This document shows, piece by piece, positions 1 through 6,021 of a stretch of DNA of 11,807 nt. The notes beneath the pieces are model-generated. The model was not told where the DNA came from, did no database searches, and saw only the letters and a list, made by a program, of their open reading frames with translations. A program made the translations under genes and the position numbers. Each line of letters opens with the position of its first letter. Positions within the stretch are counted from its first letter, which is position 1. This DNA comes from Patulibacter sp. (lineage in GTDB: Bacteria > Actinomycetota > Thermoleophilia > Solirubrobacterales > Solirubrobacteraceae). Location: the NCBI GenBank assembly GCA_031119595.1, contig JAVHXX010000081.1, positions 1 to 11,807 of the forward strand, in the 5' to 3' direction.

Positions 1-846
1 GATGTGCGCCCACTTGCGGTCGGTGAGCCACGGCACGTAGTCCGACGGGCCGATGTACACGTCCTCGGCCGGGAGGTCGCGGCCCATGATCGAGGTGACG
101 GCCTGCGTCTTGGAGATCTTCTTGCTCTCGAGGCGCTCGCGCTCGAGCATGTTGAAGAAGTCCATGTTGCCGCCGACGTTGAGCTGGCTGGTGCGCTCGA
201 GGTGCACGCCGCGCTCGTGGAAGAGGCGGGCGAGCGTGCGGTGCACGATCGTCGCGCCGACCTGCGACTTGATGTCGTCGCCGATGATCGGCAGGCCCTT
301 CTCGACGAAGCGGTCGTTCCAGTAGTCCTCCGACGCGATGAACACCGGGATGCAGTTCACGAACGCACAGCCGGCCTCGAGCACCTGCTCGACGTACCAC
401 TTGGTGGCGGTCTCGGACCCGACGGGGAGGTAGGACACGACGACGTCGGTCTTGGTCTCCTTGAGGATCTTCACGATGTCGTCGGTCGGGCCGGGCGCCT
501 TGGAGATCTTCGTCGCCGGGTACTTTCCGATGCCGTCGTGGGTCATCCCGCGGTACACCTTCACGCCGGTGTCCGTCGGGACCTCGGTGAACTTGATGGT
601 GTTGTTCGGGTCGGCCCAGATGGCCTCGCCCAGGTCCTTGCCGACCTTCGTCGCGTTCACGTCGAACGCGGCCGTGAACTCGATGTCACGCACGTGGTAG
701 CCACCGAGGGTGGTGTGCATGAGGCCCGGGATGTCCTCGGACTCGCCGGCGTTCGCGTAGTGGTACACGCCCTGCACGAAGCTGTTGGCGCAGTTGCCGA
801 CGCCGATGATGGCGACGCGGACCTTCTCCTGTTGACGATCGGTCAT
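1..846 (-). CDS. ino1: Inositol-3-phosphate synthase (C-terminus beyond window edge)
   Basis: NAD-dependent cytosolic enzyme that isomerises glucose-6-phosphate to 1D-myo-inositol-3-phosphate, the first step to inositol lipids and mycothiol-type thiols. The 282 codons in the window begin MTDRQQEKVRVAIIGVGNCA, a Rossmann dinucleotide-binding motif with GVGNCANS at residues 15-22. Further motifs of the actinobacterial Ino1 family follow: SYLPVGSE, a GDDIKSQVGATIVHR stretch, LNVGGNMDF, and near the edge SDYVPWLTDRKWAHI. Family members are about 360 residues, so roughly 80 are missing off the left end. The ATG at 846-844 is supported by an AGGAG site (859-863) nine bases upstream. It lies 53 bp downstream of the CDP-alcohol phosphatidyltransferase gene in the same direction, which would consume its product, so the two probably form an operon. 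Confidence 0.96.
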   Translation of the reverse strand, partial: MTDRQQEKVRVAIIGVGNCANSFVQGVYHYANAGESEDIPGLMHTTLGGYHVRDIEFTAAFDVNATKVGKDLGEAIWADPNNTIKFTEVPTDTGVKVYRGMTHDGIGKYPATKISKAPGPTDDIVKILKETKTDVVVSYLPVGSETATKWYVEQVLEAGCAFVNCIPVFIASEDYWNDRFVEKGLPIIGDDIKSQVGATIVHRTLARLFHERGVHLERTSQLNVGGNMDFFNMLERERLESKKISKTQAVTSIMGRDLPAEDVYIGPSDYVPWLTDRKWAHI

Positions 847-858
847 GTGGTGGTGGTG

Positions 859-863
859 CTCCT
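859..863 (-). promoter_or_regulatory. Shine-Dalgarno site of ino1
   Basis: AGGAG on the minus strand, nine bases before the ATG of ino1. It marks a translated start inside the putative operon, in contrast to the upstream genes that lack such a site. Confidence 0.6.
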
Positions 864-899
864 GGAAACGAAGTGACTGGGGGTTCGCAAGGTGTCGCC

Positions 900-1481
900 C
901 TAGGCGACGGGAGGGCCGGCGATCAGCTGCTTGCGAACGTGGAAGATGCGTTGGACGACCGTGACGGTGCTGAGGACAGCCAGCACGTACACGGCCGGCT
1001 CGAGGACGCCGACGTCCTCGAGGAGAAGGCCTGCGGAAAGGATGATGACGCGTCCGGCGCGGTTGCCGAACCCGACCTTGCACTCGACGCCGAGCGCTTC
1101 GGCGCGGGCGCGCGTGTAGGACACCATGAGCGAGCTCACGATGCCGATCGCCACGACCGCGACGACGGCGCGGTTGCCCTGCGCGGCGTAGCTCGCGGCG
1201 ATGACGGCGAGCATGCCGCCCTCCTCGATGCGGTCGAGGGTGGAGTCGAGGAACGCCCCGAACGGCGACGCCTTGCCGGACATCCGCGAGTACTTGCCGT
1301 CGAGCATGTCGCAGAACGACCCGATCACGAACGCGACGCCGCCGAAGAAGTACTCGTCCTCGTAGACGAGCACCATCGCGACGAGGCACAGGGCGAAGCC
1401 CGTGAGCGAGATCGCGTTCGGGGTGAGCCGCGATTCGATGAGGGCGTTCTTGACCTGTTCGCTGCGCTGGGAGCTCGTCAT
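900..1481 (-). CDS. CDP-alcohol phosphatidyltransferase, probable phosphatidylinositol phosphate synthase
   Basis: A 193-residue integral membrane enzyme. The full family signature is visible: D58xxD61G, then SR at 65-66, eight residues, G75xxxD79xxxD83. These four aspartates bind the metal and CDP-lipid. The usual Ala before Arg is Ser65 here. Several hydrophobic segments follow, and the stretch SYTRARAEALGVECKVGFGN resembles actinobacterial phosphatidylinositol-phosphate synthases (PgsA1 type), which join CDP-diacylglycerol and inositol-3-phosphate. Because the next gene downstream makes inositol-3-phosphate, that substrate is the best inference; phosphatidylglycerophosphate synthase is the main alternative. 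The start at MTSSQRSEQV gives a normal family length. Only a weak CGGA element precedes the ATG, and 53 bp separate it from the PAP2 gene upstream, so translation may depend on operon context. Confidence 0.9.
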   Translation of the reverse strand: MTSSQRSEQVKNALIESRLTPNAISLTGFALCLVAMVLVYEDEYFFGGVAFVIGSFCDMLDGKYSRMSGKASPFGAFLDSTLDRIEEGGMLAVIAASYAAQGNRAVVAVVAIGIVSSLMVSYTRARAEALGVECKVGFGNRAGRVIILSAGLLLEDVGVLEPAVYVLAVLSTVTVVQRIFHVRKQLIAGPPVA

Positions 1482-1534
1482 GCGGGTCCGATGGGTGTCG
1501 CCGCGGCGGCGCGGGGACGTGGGGGGAGACGTGG

Positions 1535-2308
1535 TCAAGTGGTGACTCTCGAGGCGTTCTGGTTGGGGGCCCAGGTCCATGCGGCGGGCCTGAGGCGACC
1601 GAGTGCGCTGGCCGCGACCGCCCCGACCCCACCGACGACGGCGCCCGCGAGGGCGTCGAGCCAGAAGTGGTTGCCGGTGGCGACGACCACGAACAAGATG
1701 ACAGCCGGGTACACGATCCAGAAGGCACGTACCACCGGGCGGCGCACGAGTTGGGCGATCGACCAGCCGATCATGAGCGAGAAACCGATGTGCATCGAGG
1801 GCATCGCGGCGTACGGATTCGCGAACGCGTTCCAGATGAACTTGCGCGGTCCGGAGTAGTCGGCGACCGAGTCGACGAAGCCGTAGTCGTGGGGCATGAG
1901 CCGCGGCGGGGCGGTCGGGTAGGCGATGTAGATCACGCACGCGAGGAAGAACGCGGTGAAGAACATGTTCCGGACGAAGTAGTAGCGGTCGTTGTACCGG
2001 AGGTAGATCCACAGCATCCCGCCGAGGGTGACCGTGGTCTGCACGTTCAGGTAGACCCACGACAGGATGTCGTCGAGGCCACCGATGCCGAGCGACCAGC
2101 GCTGGATGTCGGGTTCGACGTAGAGCCCGAGGTGGCGCTCGAGCGCGACGACGTGGCGGGCGTTCTGGATGGCGTCGGCGGCGACGATGTCGCCCTCGGC
2201 CAGACCGCGGACCAGCTGGTACACGAACAGCGCCGCCGCGAGCACGACCACCTGGATCGCAAGGTCACGCCAGCCCTTCGGCAGCGAGGGTCGGGTGAGC
2301 CGCGGCAT
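1535..2308 (-). CDS. PAP2-superfamily membrane protein, Aur1/PAP2_3-like
   Basis: A 257-residue polytopic membrane protein of the PAP2 superfamily, in the branch that includes inositol-phosphoceramide synthase Aur1. Visible motifs in order: RYNDRYYFVRN with a membrane segment after it, YPTAPPR, AAMPSMHIGFS with His173, and TGNHFWLDALAG with His214 and Asp218. This His/His/Asp set is the catalytic arrangement of the family, acting on phosphate esters through a phospho-histidine intermediate. It is the first gene of a same-strand cluster with a phosphatidylinositol-phosphate-synthase-like gene and ino1. I infer a role in inositol-lipid metabolism, either dephosphorylating phosphatidylinositol phosphate or moving a phosphoinositol group; an undecaprenyl-pyrophosphate phosphatase or other lipid phosphatase remains possible. 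The ATG at 2308 has TACGAT seven bases upstream, suggesting a leaderless mRNA. An in-frame ATG three codons earlier (2317) overlaps that hexamer and is less likely. Confidence 0.88.
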   Translation of the reverse strand: MPRLTRPSLPKGWRDLAIQVVVLAAALFVYQLVRGLAEGDIVAADAIQNARHVVALERHLGLYVEPDIQRWSLGIGGLDDILSWVYLNVQTTVTLGGMLWIYLRYNDRYYFVRNMFFTAFFLACVIYIAYPTAPPRLMPHDYGFVDSVADYSGPRKFIWNAFANPYAAMPSMHIGFSLMIGWSIAQLVRRPVVRAFWIVYPAVILFVVVATGNHFWLDALAGAVVGGVGAVAASALGRLRPAAWTWAPNQNASRVTT

Positions 2309-2315
2309 CGCTCCC

Positions 2316-2321
2316 ATCGTA
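2316..2321 (-). promoter_or_regulatory. Candidate -10 element for the inositol-lipid operon
   Basis: TACGAT on the minus strand, fitting TANNNT, ends seven bases before the ATG at 2308. Transcription would then begin at or next to the start codon. No convincing -35 is visible. A GGGAG lies between hexamer and ATG but only two bases from the ATG, too close for a normal ribosome site. Confidence 0.4.
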
Positions 2322-2336
2322 GGGGCACGAGGCCCC
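2322..2336 (-). other. Small hairpin upstream of the PAP2 gene
   Basis: GGGGC and GCCCC arms separated by five bases, directly upstream of the candidate -10. It could be part of an operator or chance in GC-rich DNA. Confidence 0.25.
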
Positions 2337-2370
2337 GTCACGCCCGGTCCGGAGCATCCGCACGGGCGGT

Positions 2371-2388
2371 CTGTGCGCGAGCGCACAG
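2371..2388 (-). terminator. 18-bp perfect palindrome after the AraC gene, terminator or operator
   Basis: CTGTGCGC and GCGCACAG are perfect 8-bp inverted arms around a GA centre, 12 bp beyond the stop codon of the AraC-family gene and about 50 bp before the candidate promoter of the PAP2 gene. As RNA it would fold into a seven-pair stem with a four-base loop, without a U tract. The position fits a terminator for the AraC gene, but near-perfect symmetry also fits a protein-binding site. Confidence 0.45.
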
Positions 2389-2400
2389 GTGGCGGTGTGT

Positions 2401-3402
2401 TCAGGCGGCGGCGCGGGTGTCGTCCGCGGTGCGCTGCGGCGCGGCGTGGTCGAGGCCACCGGCGCCGCGGCGGGCGGCCGCGCGGTGCTCCCGCGGACTC
2501 ACGCCGCGGACCCGCTTGAAGGCGGTGCTCAGCGCGAACGCACTGCCGTAGCCGACCAGTTGCGCCACGGACTCGATCGTCGACCCGGGTTCGTGCAGGA
2601 GGTCGGCGGCGAGCGTGAGGCGCCACTGCGTGAGGTACGCCATCGGCGGCTCGCCGACGACCTCGTGGAACCGGCGGGCGAGCGCGGCGCGAGAGAGACC
2701 GACCTCGTGCGCGAGCGAGCCGACGGTCCACGGGCGCTCCGGGCTGTGGTGCAGGAGCCGGATCGCCTGCCCGACGACCGGGTCGGCCTGGGCGCGGTAC
2801 CAGCCGGGGGCCTCGCCGTCCGGGCGGGCGAACCACGCCCGCAGCGCGCCGACCAGGAGCAGGTCGACGAGACGGTCGAGCACCGCCTCCTGCCCGGGTT
2901 CGTCCTTCGCGATCTCGGAGCGCAGGAGCGGCACGAGCGCGCCGTCCCAGGCGTCCGCGGGGAGCACGATCACGTGCGGGAGGGTCGAGAGCACCCGACG
3001 GCCGACCGCGCCGGGGTCGGTGTAGGTCGCGACGAGCAGGTCGGCCGCGCCGTGACGGTCGTTGCCCCACGCGCGCACGCCGAGGTCCATCGACTGCATG
3101 AGCGGGGTGCCGTCGAGCGTGAAGCACTGCTGCTGCTCGTCGATCAGCACGTGCGGCGGACTGGCCGGGTCGTGGGCGACGGTGTAGGGCTGCGGTCCGC
3201 GGACCACCACGACCGCCCCGGCCTCGGCGAGGACGGGGGTGCCGTCGTCCGGGACGACCCACGCGTGGCCGCGCACGACGACGAACACGCTCAGCGGGGC
3301 GTGGTCCTCGATCCGCATCGACCACGGCGGCGACATGAGCGCGCGCAGGACGAAGGCCCCGCGGGCGCGGGGACCGTCGAGGAGTCCGGCGAGGGCGTCC
3401 AT
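2401..3402 (-). CDS. AraC-family transcriptional regulator with N-terminal cupin domain
   Basis: A 333-residue DNA-binding regulator. Residues about 20-190 look like the cupin-type sensor domain of the Cupin_6 / AraC_binding_2 group, with APLSVFVVVRGHAWV near the start. Residues about 215-307 form the paired helix-turn-helix AraC domain: WTVGSLAHEVGLSRAALARR for the first helix-turn-helix and IESVAQLVGYGSAFALSTAF for the second, ending in the typical GVSPREHR. The C-terminal tail is Ala/Arg-rich. The ATG at 3402 lacks a Shine-Dalgarno but has TACGCT six bases upstream, inside a 16-bp palindrome. It diverges from a DUF1772 membrane protein gene, a neighbour pairing often seen for this regulator type, so that gene is the likeliest target. 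It lies on the same strand as, and upstream of, the inositol-lipid cluster, but a palindrome separates them. The ligand is unknown. Confidence 0.93.
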   Translation of the reverse strand: MDALAGLLDGPRARGAFVLRALMSPPWSMRIEDHAPLSVFVVVRGHAWVVPDDGTPVLAEAGAVVVVRGPQPYTVAHDPASPPHVLIDEQQQCFTLDGTPLMQSMDLGVRAWGNDRHGAADLLVATYTDPGAVGRRVLSTLPHVIVLPADAWDGALVPLLRSEIAKDEPGQEAVLDRLVDLLLVGALRAWFARPDGEAPGWYRAQADPVVGQAIRLLHHSPERPWTVGSLAHEVGLSRAALARRFHEVVGEPPMAYLTQWRLTLAADLLHEPGSTIESVAQLVGYGSAFALSTAFKRVRGVSPREHRAAARRGAGGLDHAAPQRTADDTRAAA

Positions 3403-3406
3403 CGGT

Positions 3407-3422
3407 CGAGCGTAGACGCTCG
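3407..3422. promoter_or_regulatory. Divergent operator: perfect 16-bp palindrome
   Basis: CGAGCGTAGACGCTCG has perfect 7-bp arms around AG. It sits 4 bp from the ATG of the AraC gene and 3 bp from the most upstream ATG (3426) of the DUF1772 gene. On the minus strand it contains TACGCT (3409-3414), a TANNNT -10 six bases before the AraC start. A protein bound here would block AraC transcription and possibly the divergent gene. Confidence 0.5.
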
Positions 3423-3425
3423 CGC

Positions 3426-4016
3426 ATGGATTGGCGAGTCGGGGCCATGGATCGTCTCGCCCTGGCGCGGTTGACTGCGGACATGGCCGATGTACCCGTC
3501 TCCTTCCACCGCGCTCCCGGCGCCGCCGCGATCTCCACGCCCGACCTCCTCCACGGACTCACCTGGGCGACCGCCCTCGGAGCCGGGGCCGTCGGGGGCG
3601 TGTTCTTCGCCTTCTCGACCTTCGTGATGAAGGCGCTCGAGGACCTCCCGCCGGCGCAGGGCCTGCGGGCGATGCAGTCGATCAACGTCGCCGCCCCGAA
3701 TCCCCTCTTCATGACGGCGCTCTTCGGGACCGCGGTCGGCTGCTTCGTCCTCGCCGGCGTGGCGCTCCGGCACCCCGAGCGACCCGGCTCGACGCTCACC
3801 CTGGTCGCCGCCGCGTGCTACCTCGTCGTGATCGGGCTCACCGCCGCGTACCACGTGCCCCACAACGACGCGCTCGCCGCGGTCGATCCGCGCAGCGCGG
3901 GCGCCGCGGCGGCCTGGCACGACTACGCGGGCCCGTGGACGCTGCTCAACCACGTGCGCACGGTCGGGTCGCTCGCCGCGGCGGGGCTGCTCACCTGGGC
4001 AGCGAAGCTGGACTGA
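3426..4016 (+). CDS. DUF1772 (anthrone-oxygenase-like) membrane protein
   Basis: A small integral membrane protein of the DUF1772 family, whose members include anthrone oxygenase-like proteins; the biochemical role of most is unknown. Visible signatures: TWATALGAGAVGGVFFAFSTFVM in the first membrane segment, AMQSINVAAPNPLFMTALFG, two further hydrophobic segments, and YHVPHNDALAAVDP, matching the conserved V-P-x-N-D/N-x-L family motif. Three in-frame ATGs are possible: 3426, 3447 and 3483. None has a good Shine-Dalgarno. The first gives 196 residues and leaves a 23-bp divergent gap; the last gives 177 residues (MADVPVSFH...) and leaves room for a promoter, including a GGCGAG/CTCGCC inverted pair at 3433-3461. 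I list the longest but consider the start unresolved. It is probably controlled by the divergent AraC regulator. Confidence 0.88.
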   Translation: MDWRVGAMDRLALARLTADMADVPVSFHRAPGAAAISTPDLLHGLTWATALGAGAVGGVFFAFSTFVMKALEDLPPAQGLRAMQSINVAAPNPLFMTALFGTAVGCFVLAGVALRHPERPGSTLTLVAAACYLVVIGLTAAYHVPHNDALAAVDPRSAGAAAAWHDYAGPWTLLNHVRTVGSLAAAGLLTWAAKLD

Positions 4017-4028
4017 CGCGGCCGCCGA

Positions 4029-4044
4029 CGCGCTGCTCAGCGCG
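4029..4044. terminator. Convergent hairpin at the DUF1772 / CAP-protein junction
   Basis: CGCGCTG and CAGCGCG arms around CT, overlapping the stop codon of the CAP-domain gene and 12 bp past the DUF1772 stop. As RNA it folds to six pairs with a four-base loop in either direction. No U tract, so a bidirectional terminator is plausible but unproven. Confidence 0.4.
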
Positions 4045-4558
4045 CGGCGACGTCGGCCGTGGCGTAGACCCCGCCGTGGCCGATGCGGATGCCGACGCCG
4101 GCGCGGCCGAAGGACGGGTCGAGCAGCAGGGCGCGGTGCGGCGGCGAGGCCATCCACGCCCGCACGATCGCCTTCGACCCGGCCGCCCGCGTGGCGAAGT
4201 AGACCGCCTCGCCGACGGTGTGCGTGCGGGCCGCCGTGGCGACCCGGTCGGTCGCGGAGGCCTCGCCCGGGAGCTGGTGGGCGAGCGTGCTGGCCTGCAG
4301 CTGGCGCTTGCTGTGGCGGTCGGCGGCCTGCGACAAGCGCCCGCCCGCGATCAGCGGCTGGAGGTGGTGCGCCTTGCGGATCAGGTTGATCCGGTGGATG
4401 ACCGCGCGCTCGCGGGCATCGAGGTGGGGCGTGTTCGCGGCCGAAGCGGCGGCGGGCAGCGCGGCGGCGCCGGCACCACCGCCGGAGGCGGCGAGCACGG
4501 CGGCGAAGAAGGTGCGCCGCAGCGCAGGCCGCGACGGGATCCGGGGGAGGGAGGGCAT
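4037..4558 (-). CDS. Secreted CAP (SCP/PR-1) domain protein
   Basis: A 173-residue exported protein. Residues 1-40 form a signal peptide: a basic N-terminus with Arg14-Arg15-Thr-Phe-Phe, an Ala-rich hydrophobic core, and a likely cut after Ala-Ser-Ala at 38-40. The RR-x-F-F pattern could mean Tat export. Residues about 50-172 are a CAP domain: INLIRKAHHLQPL, a helix with AADRHSKR, LAHQLPG (the H of the family cavity), VGEAVYF in place of the usual GEN-type motif, WMASPPHRALLLDPSFGRAGVGI with the second conserved His. CAP proteins act outside the cell; bacterial functions are mostly unknown. The ATG has only AGAGG about ten bases upstream as a possible ribosome site. It converges on DUF1772 and diverges from the oxidase gene. 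Confidence 0.92.
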   Translation of the reverse strand: MPSLPRIPSRPALRRTFFAAVLAASGGGAGAAALPAAASAANTPHLDARERAVIHRINLIRKAHHLQPLIAGGRLSQAADRHSKRQLQASTLAHQLPGEASATDRVATAARTHTVGEAVYFATRAAGSKAIVRAWMASPPHRALLLDPSFGRAGVGIRIGHGGVYATADVAAR

Positions 4559-4635
4559 GACGTTGGACCTCTGGGGGGAGGAGGACGTTCGGGAGGTTGT
4601 AGCGGCGCCGGACCCTCACCGGTGCAGGTCCTCGT

Positions 4636-4671
4636 GCCAACCCGCGCCAACGTGCGCCACCTCACGCCGCC
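4636..4671. repeat. 10-bp-phased direct repeats in the CAP/oxidase intergenic region
   Basis: GCCAAC at 4636 and 4646, GCCACC at 4656 and GCCGCC at 4666 recur every 10 bp, one helical turn, separated by four variable bases. This is inside the 209-bp divergent gap (4559-4767) and on the minus strand reads as GTTGGC repeats upstream of the CAP gene. It resembles the direct-repeat sites bound by OmpR-type response regulators. The rest of the gap shows no clear promoter: TACAAC at 4596-4601 on the minus strand is a weak -10 candidate. Confidence 0.35.
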
Positions 4672-4767
4672 CCGGGCGCACCGCCGCGACCCGCCTCGTA
4701 TGCCCGTCCGGGGCCAGATTCCGGTCCTCCGTCACCACCGGGTCGGCGGTCCGCGACACTGCCCCCC

Positions 4768-6003
4768 GTGGCCCACTCCGTCGACACCCTCGTGATCGGC
4801 GGCGGCGCCATGGGATCCGCCGCCACGTGGCACCTCGCGCGCCGCGGCCGTCAGCCCGTGCTCCTCGAGCGGTTCGCGCCGGGGCACGCGAACGGCGCGT
4901 CCCATGGGGCGTCGCGCAACTTCAACGTGAGCTACCCGGACCCCGTCCACCTCGGGCTCGTCCGTGAGGCACTCGACCTGTGGCGGGAGCTCGAGGCCGA
5001 GACCGGCGACGCCATCCTCGACCAGGTCGGCCTCGTGAACCACGGGCACCACCCGGCCTACGACGCCGTGGCCGACGCGCTCGCCACCGCCGGCTTCGCC
5101 CACGAGTTCCTCGACCCGGCCGACGCCACCGCGCGCTGGCCGGGCATCCGTTTCACCACCCGCGCCCTCTACACGCCCGAGGCCGGCCGCCTCCACGCGG
5201 CGCGCGCCGTCGCGGCCCTCCAGCGCGCGGCCGTCACCCACGGCGCCACGATTCACCACGGCGCGCGGGTCATCGCGATCGAACCCCGTGGCGACGGCGC
5301 CCGCGTCACCGTCCACCGCTCCGAGCCCTCCTCCCCGGCCGCCGCCGACCGCCCGACCGCCGCCGTCGACCCCGACGCCACGATCGAGACCTACGACGCC
5401 CGCCACGTGGTCGTGACCTCCGGCGCATGGACCTCGAAGCTGCTCGGCCATCTCGTCGAGCTCCCGACCCTGGTCGTCACGCAGGAGCAGCCCGCGCATT
5501 TCGCCGTCACCGACGACTCCATCGTCTGGCCGGGCTTCAACCACTCCCCGGATCCCGCCGACCCCGCCGACGCGTACTGGTACTCCGGCGTGTACGGGAT
5601 GGTCACGCCGGGTGAGGGCGTCAAGGCGGGCTGGCACGGCGTGGGACCCGTCGTCGACCCCGACGCCCGCGACTTCCTCCCGGATCCGGTCCAGTTCGAG
5701 GCGCTGCGGCGATACGCGCGCGAGTGGCTGCCCGGCACCGACCCGGACCGCGCGACCGCGATCTCGTGCACCTACACGACCACCCCGGATTCGATGTTCG
5801 TGATCGACCACGCCGGGCCACTCGTGGTGGGCGCCGGCTTCTCGGGCCACGGCTTCAAGTTCACCCCCGCGGTCGGTCGACTGCTCGCCGACCTGGTCGA
5901 CGGCACCACCGCAGCCCCGCCGCCGCTCTTCTCGCGCACCCGCCCGCGGACGGCCGACGCGCACCCCGCGGCGCCGAGGCCGAAGGAGCCGGGCGCCGCC
6001 TGA
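4768..6003 (+). CDS. FAD-dependent amine oxidase of the monomeric sarcosine oxidase family
   Basis: A 411-residue flavoenzyme that oxidises a secondary amine or N-methyl amino acid and releases hydrogen peroxide. The N-terminal FAD fold is TLVIGGGAMGSAATWHLA (GGGAMG at 11-16). Residues matching the monomeric sarcosine oxidase active site are visible: His46 and Arg50 in ASHGASR, Lys286 and His290 in VKAGWH, Lys364 in GFSGHGFKF. Cys334 in CTYTTTPDSMFVID corresponds to the cysteine that covalently holds FAD. Residues about 188-208 form an Ala/Pro/Asp-rich insertion, and the last 30 residues are a disordered Pro-rich tail. The start is GTG with no Shine-Dalgarno; GACACT seven bases upstream is a weak -10. 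The PfkB kinase gene begins 18 bp after its stop. Exact substrate is unknown: sarcosine, N-methyltryptophan, pipecolate or fructosyl amino acids are all used in this family. Confidence 0.9.
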   Translation: MAHSVDTLVIGGGAMGSAATWHLARRGRQPVLLERFAPGHANGASHGASRNFNVSYPDPVHLGLVREALDLWRELEAETGDAILDQVGLVNHGHHPAYDAVADALATAGFAHEFLDPADATARWPGIRFTTRALYTPEAGRLHAARAVAALQRAAVTHGATIHHGARVIAIEPRGDGARVTVHRSEPSSPAAADRPTAAVDPDATIETYDARHVVVTSGAWTSKLLGHLVELPTLVVTQEQPAHFAVTDDSIVWPGFNHSPDPADPADAYWYSGVYGMVTPGEGVKAGWHGVGPVVDPDARDFLPDPVQFEALRRYAREWLPGTDPDRATAISCTYTTTPDSMFVIDHAGPLVVGAGFSGHGFKFTPAVGRLLADLVDGTTAAPPPLFSRTRPRTADAHPAAPRPKEPGAA

Positions 6004-6007
6004 CCCG

Positions 6008-6013
6008 TACGAT
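6008..6013 (+). promoter_or_regulatory. Candidate -10 for the PfkB kinase gene
   Basis: TACGAT in the 18-bp gap after the oxidase stop, eight bases before the ATG. It would give a leaderless transcript for the kinase, in addition to any read-through from the oxidase gene. No -35 is recognisable because that region is the oxidase coding end. Confidence 0.35.
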
Positions 6014-6021
6014 CAGCGCTG

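Noticed and set aside
4..876. Long open frame on the plus strand across the ino1 region
   Set aside because: It is the antisense shadow of ino1; its translation is Val/Asp/Leu/Arg-biased low-complexity sequence with no family motif, whereas the minus strand gives a clear enzyme.
873..2551. Plus-strand open frames opposite the phosphatidyltransferase and PAP2 genes
   Set aside because: Composition is typical of antisense frames in GC-rich DNA (runs of Asp, Arg, Ala, His), and conserved motifs lie on the minus strand.
3433..3461. GGCGAG/CTCGCC inverted pair upstream of the third DUF1772 ATG
   Set aside because: Only six-base arms 17 bp apart in GC-rich DNA; too weak to call separately, though noted as relevant if the gene starts at 3483.
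2309..3799. Upstream extension of the PAP2 reading frame on the minus strand to about 754 residues
   Set aside because: The extension is Arg/Pro-rich and runs through the AraC gene in another frame; the conserved protein begins at 2308.
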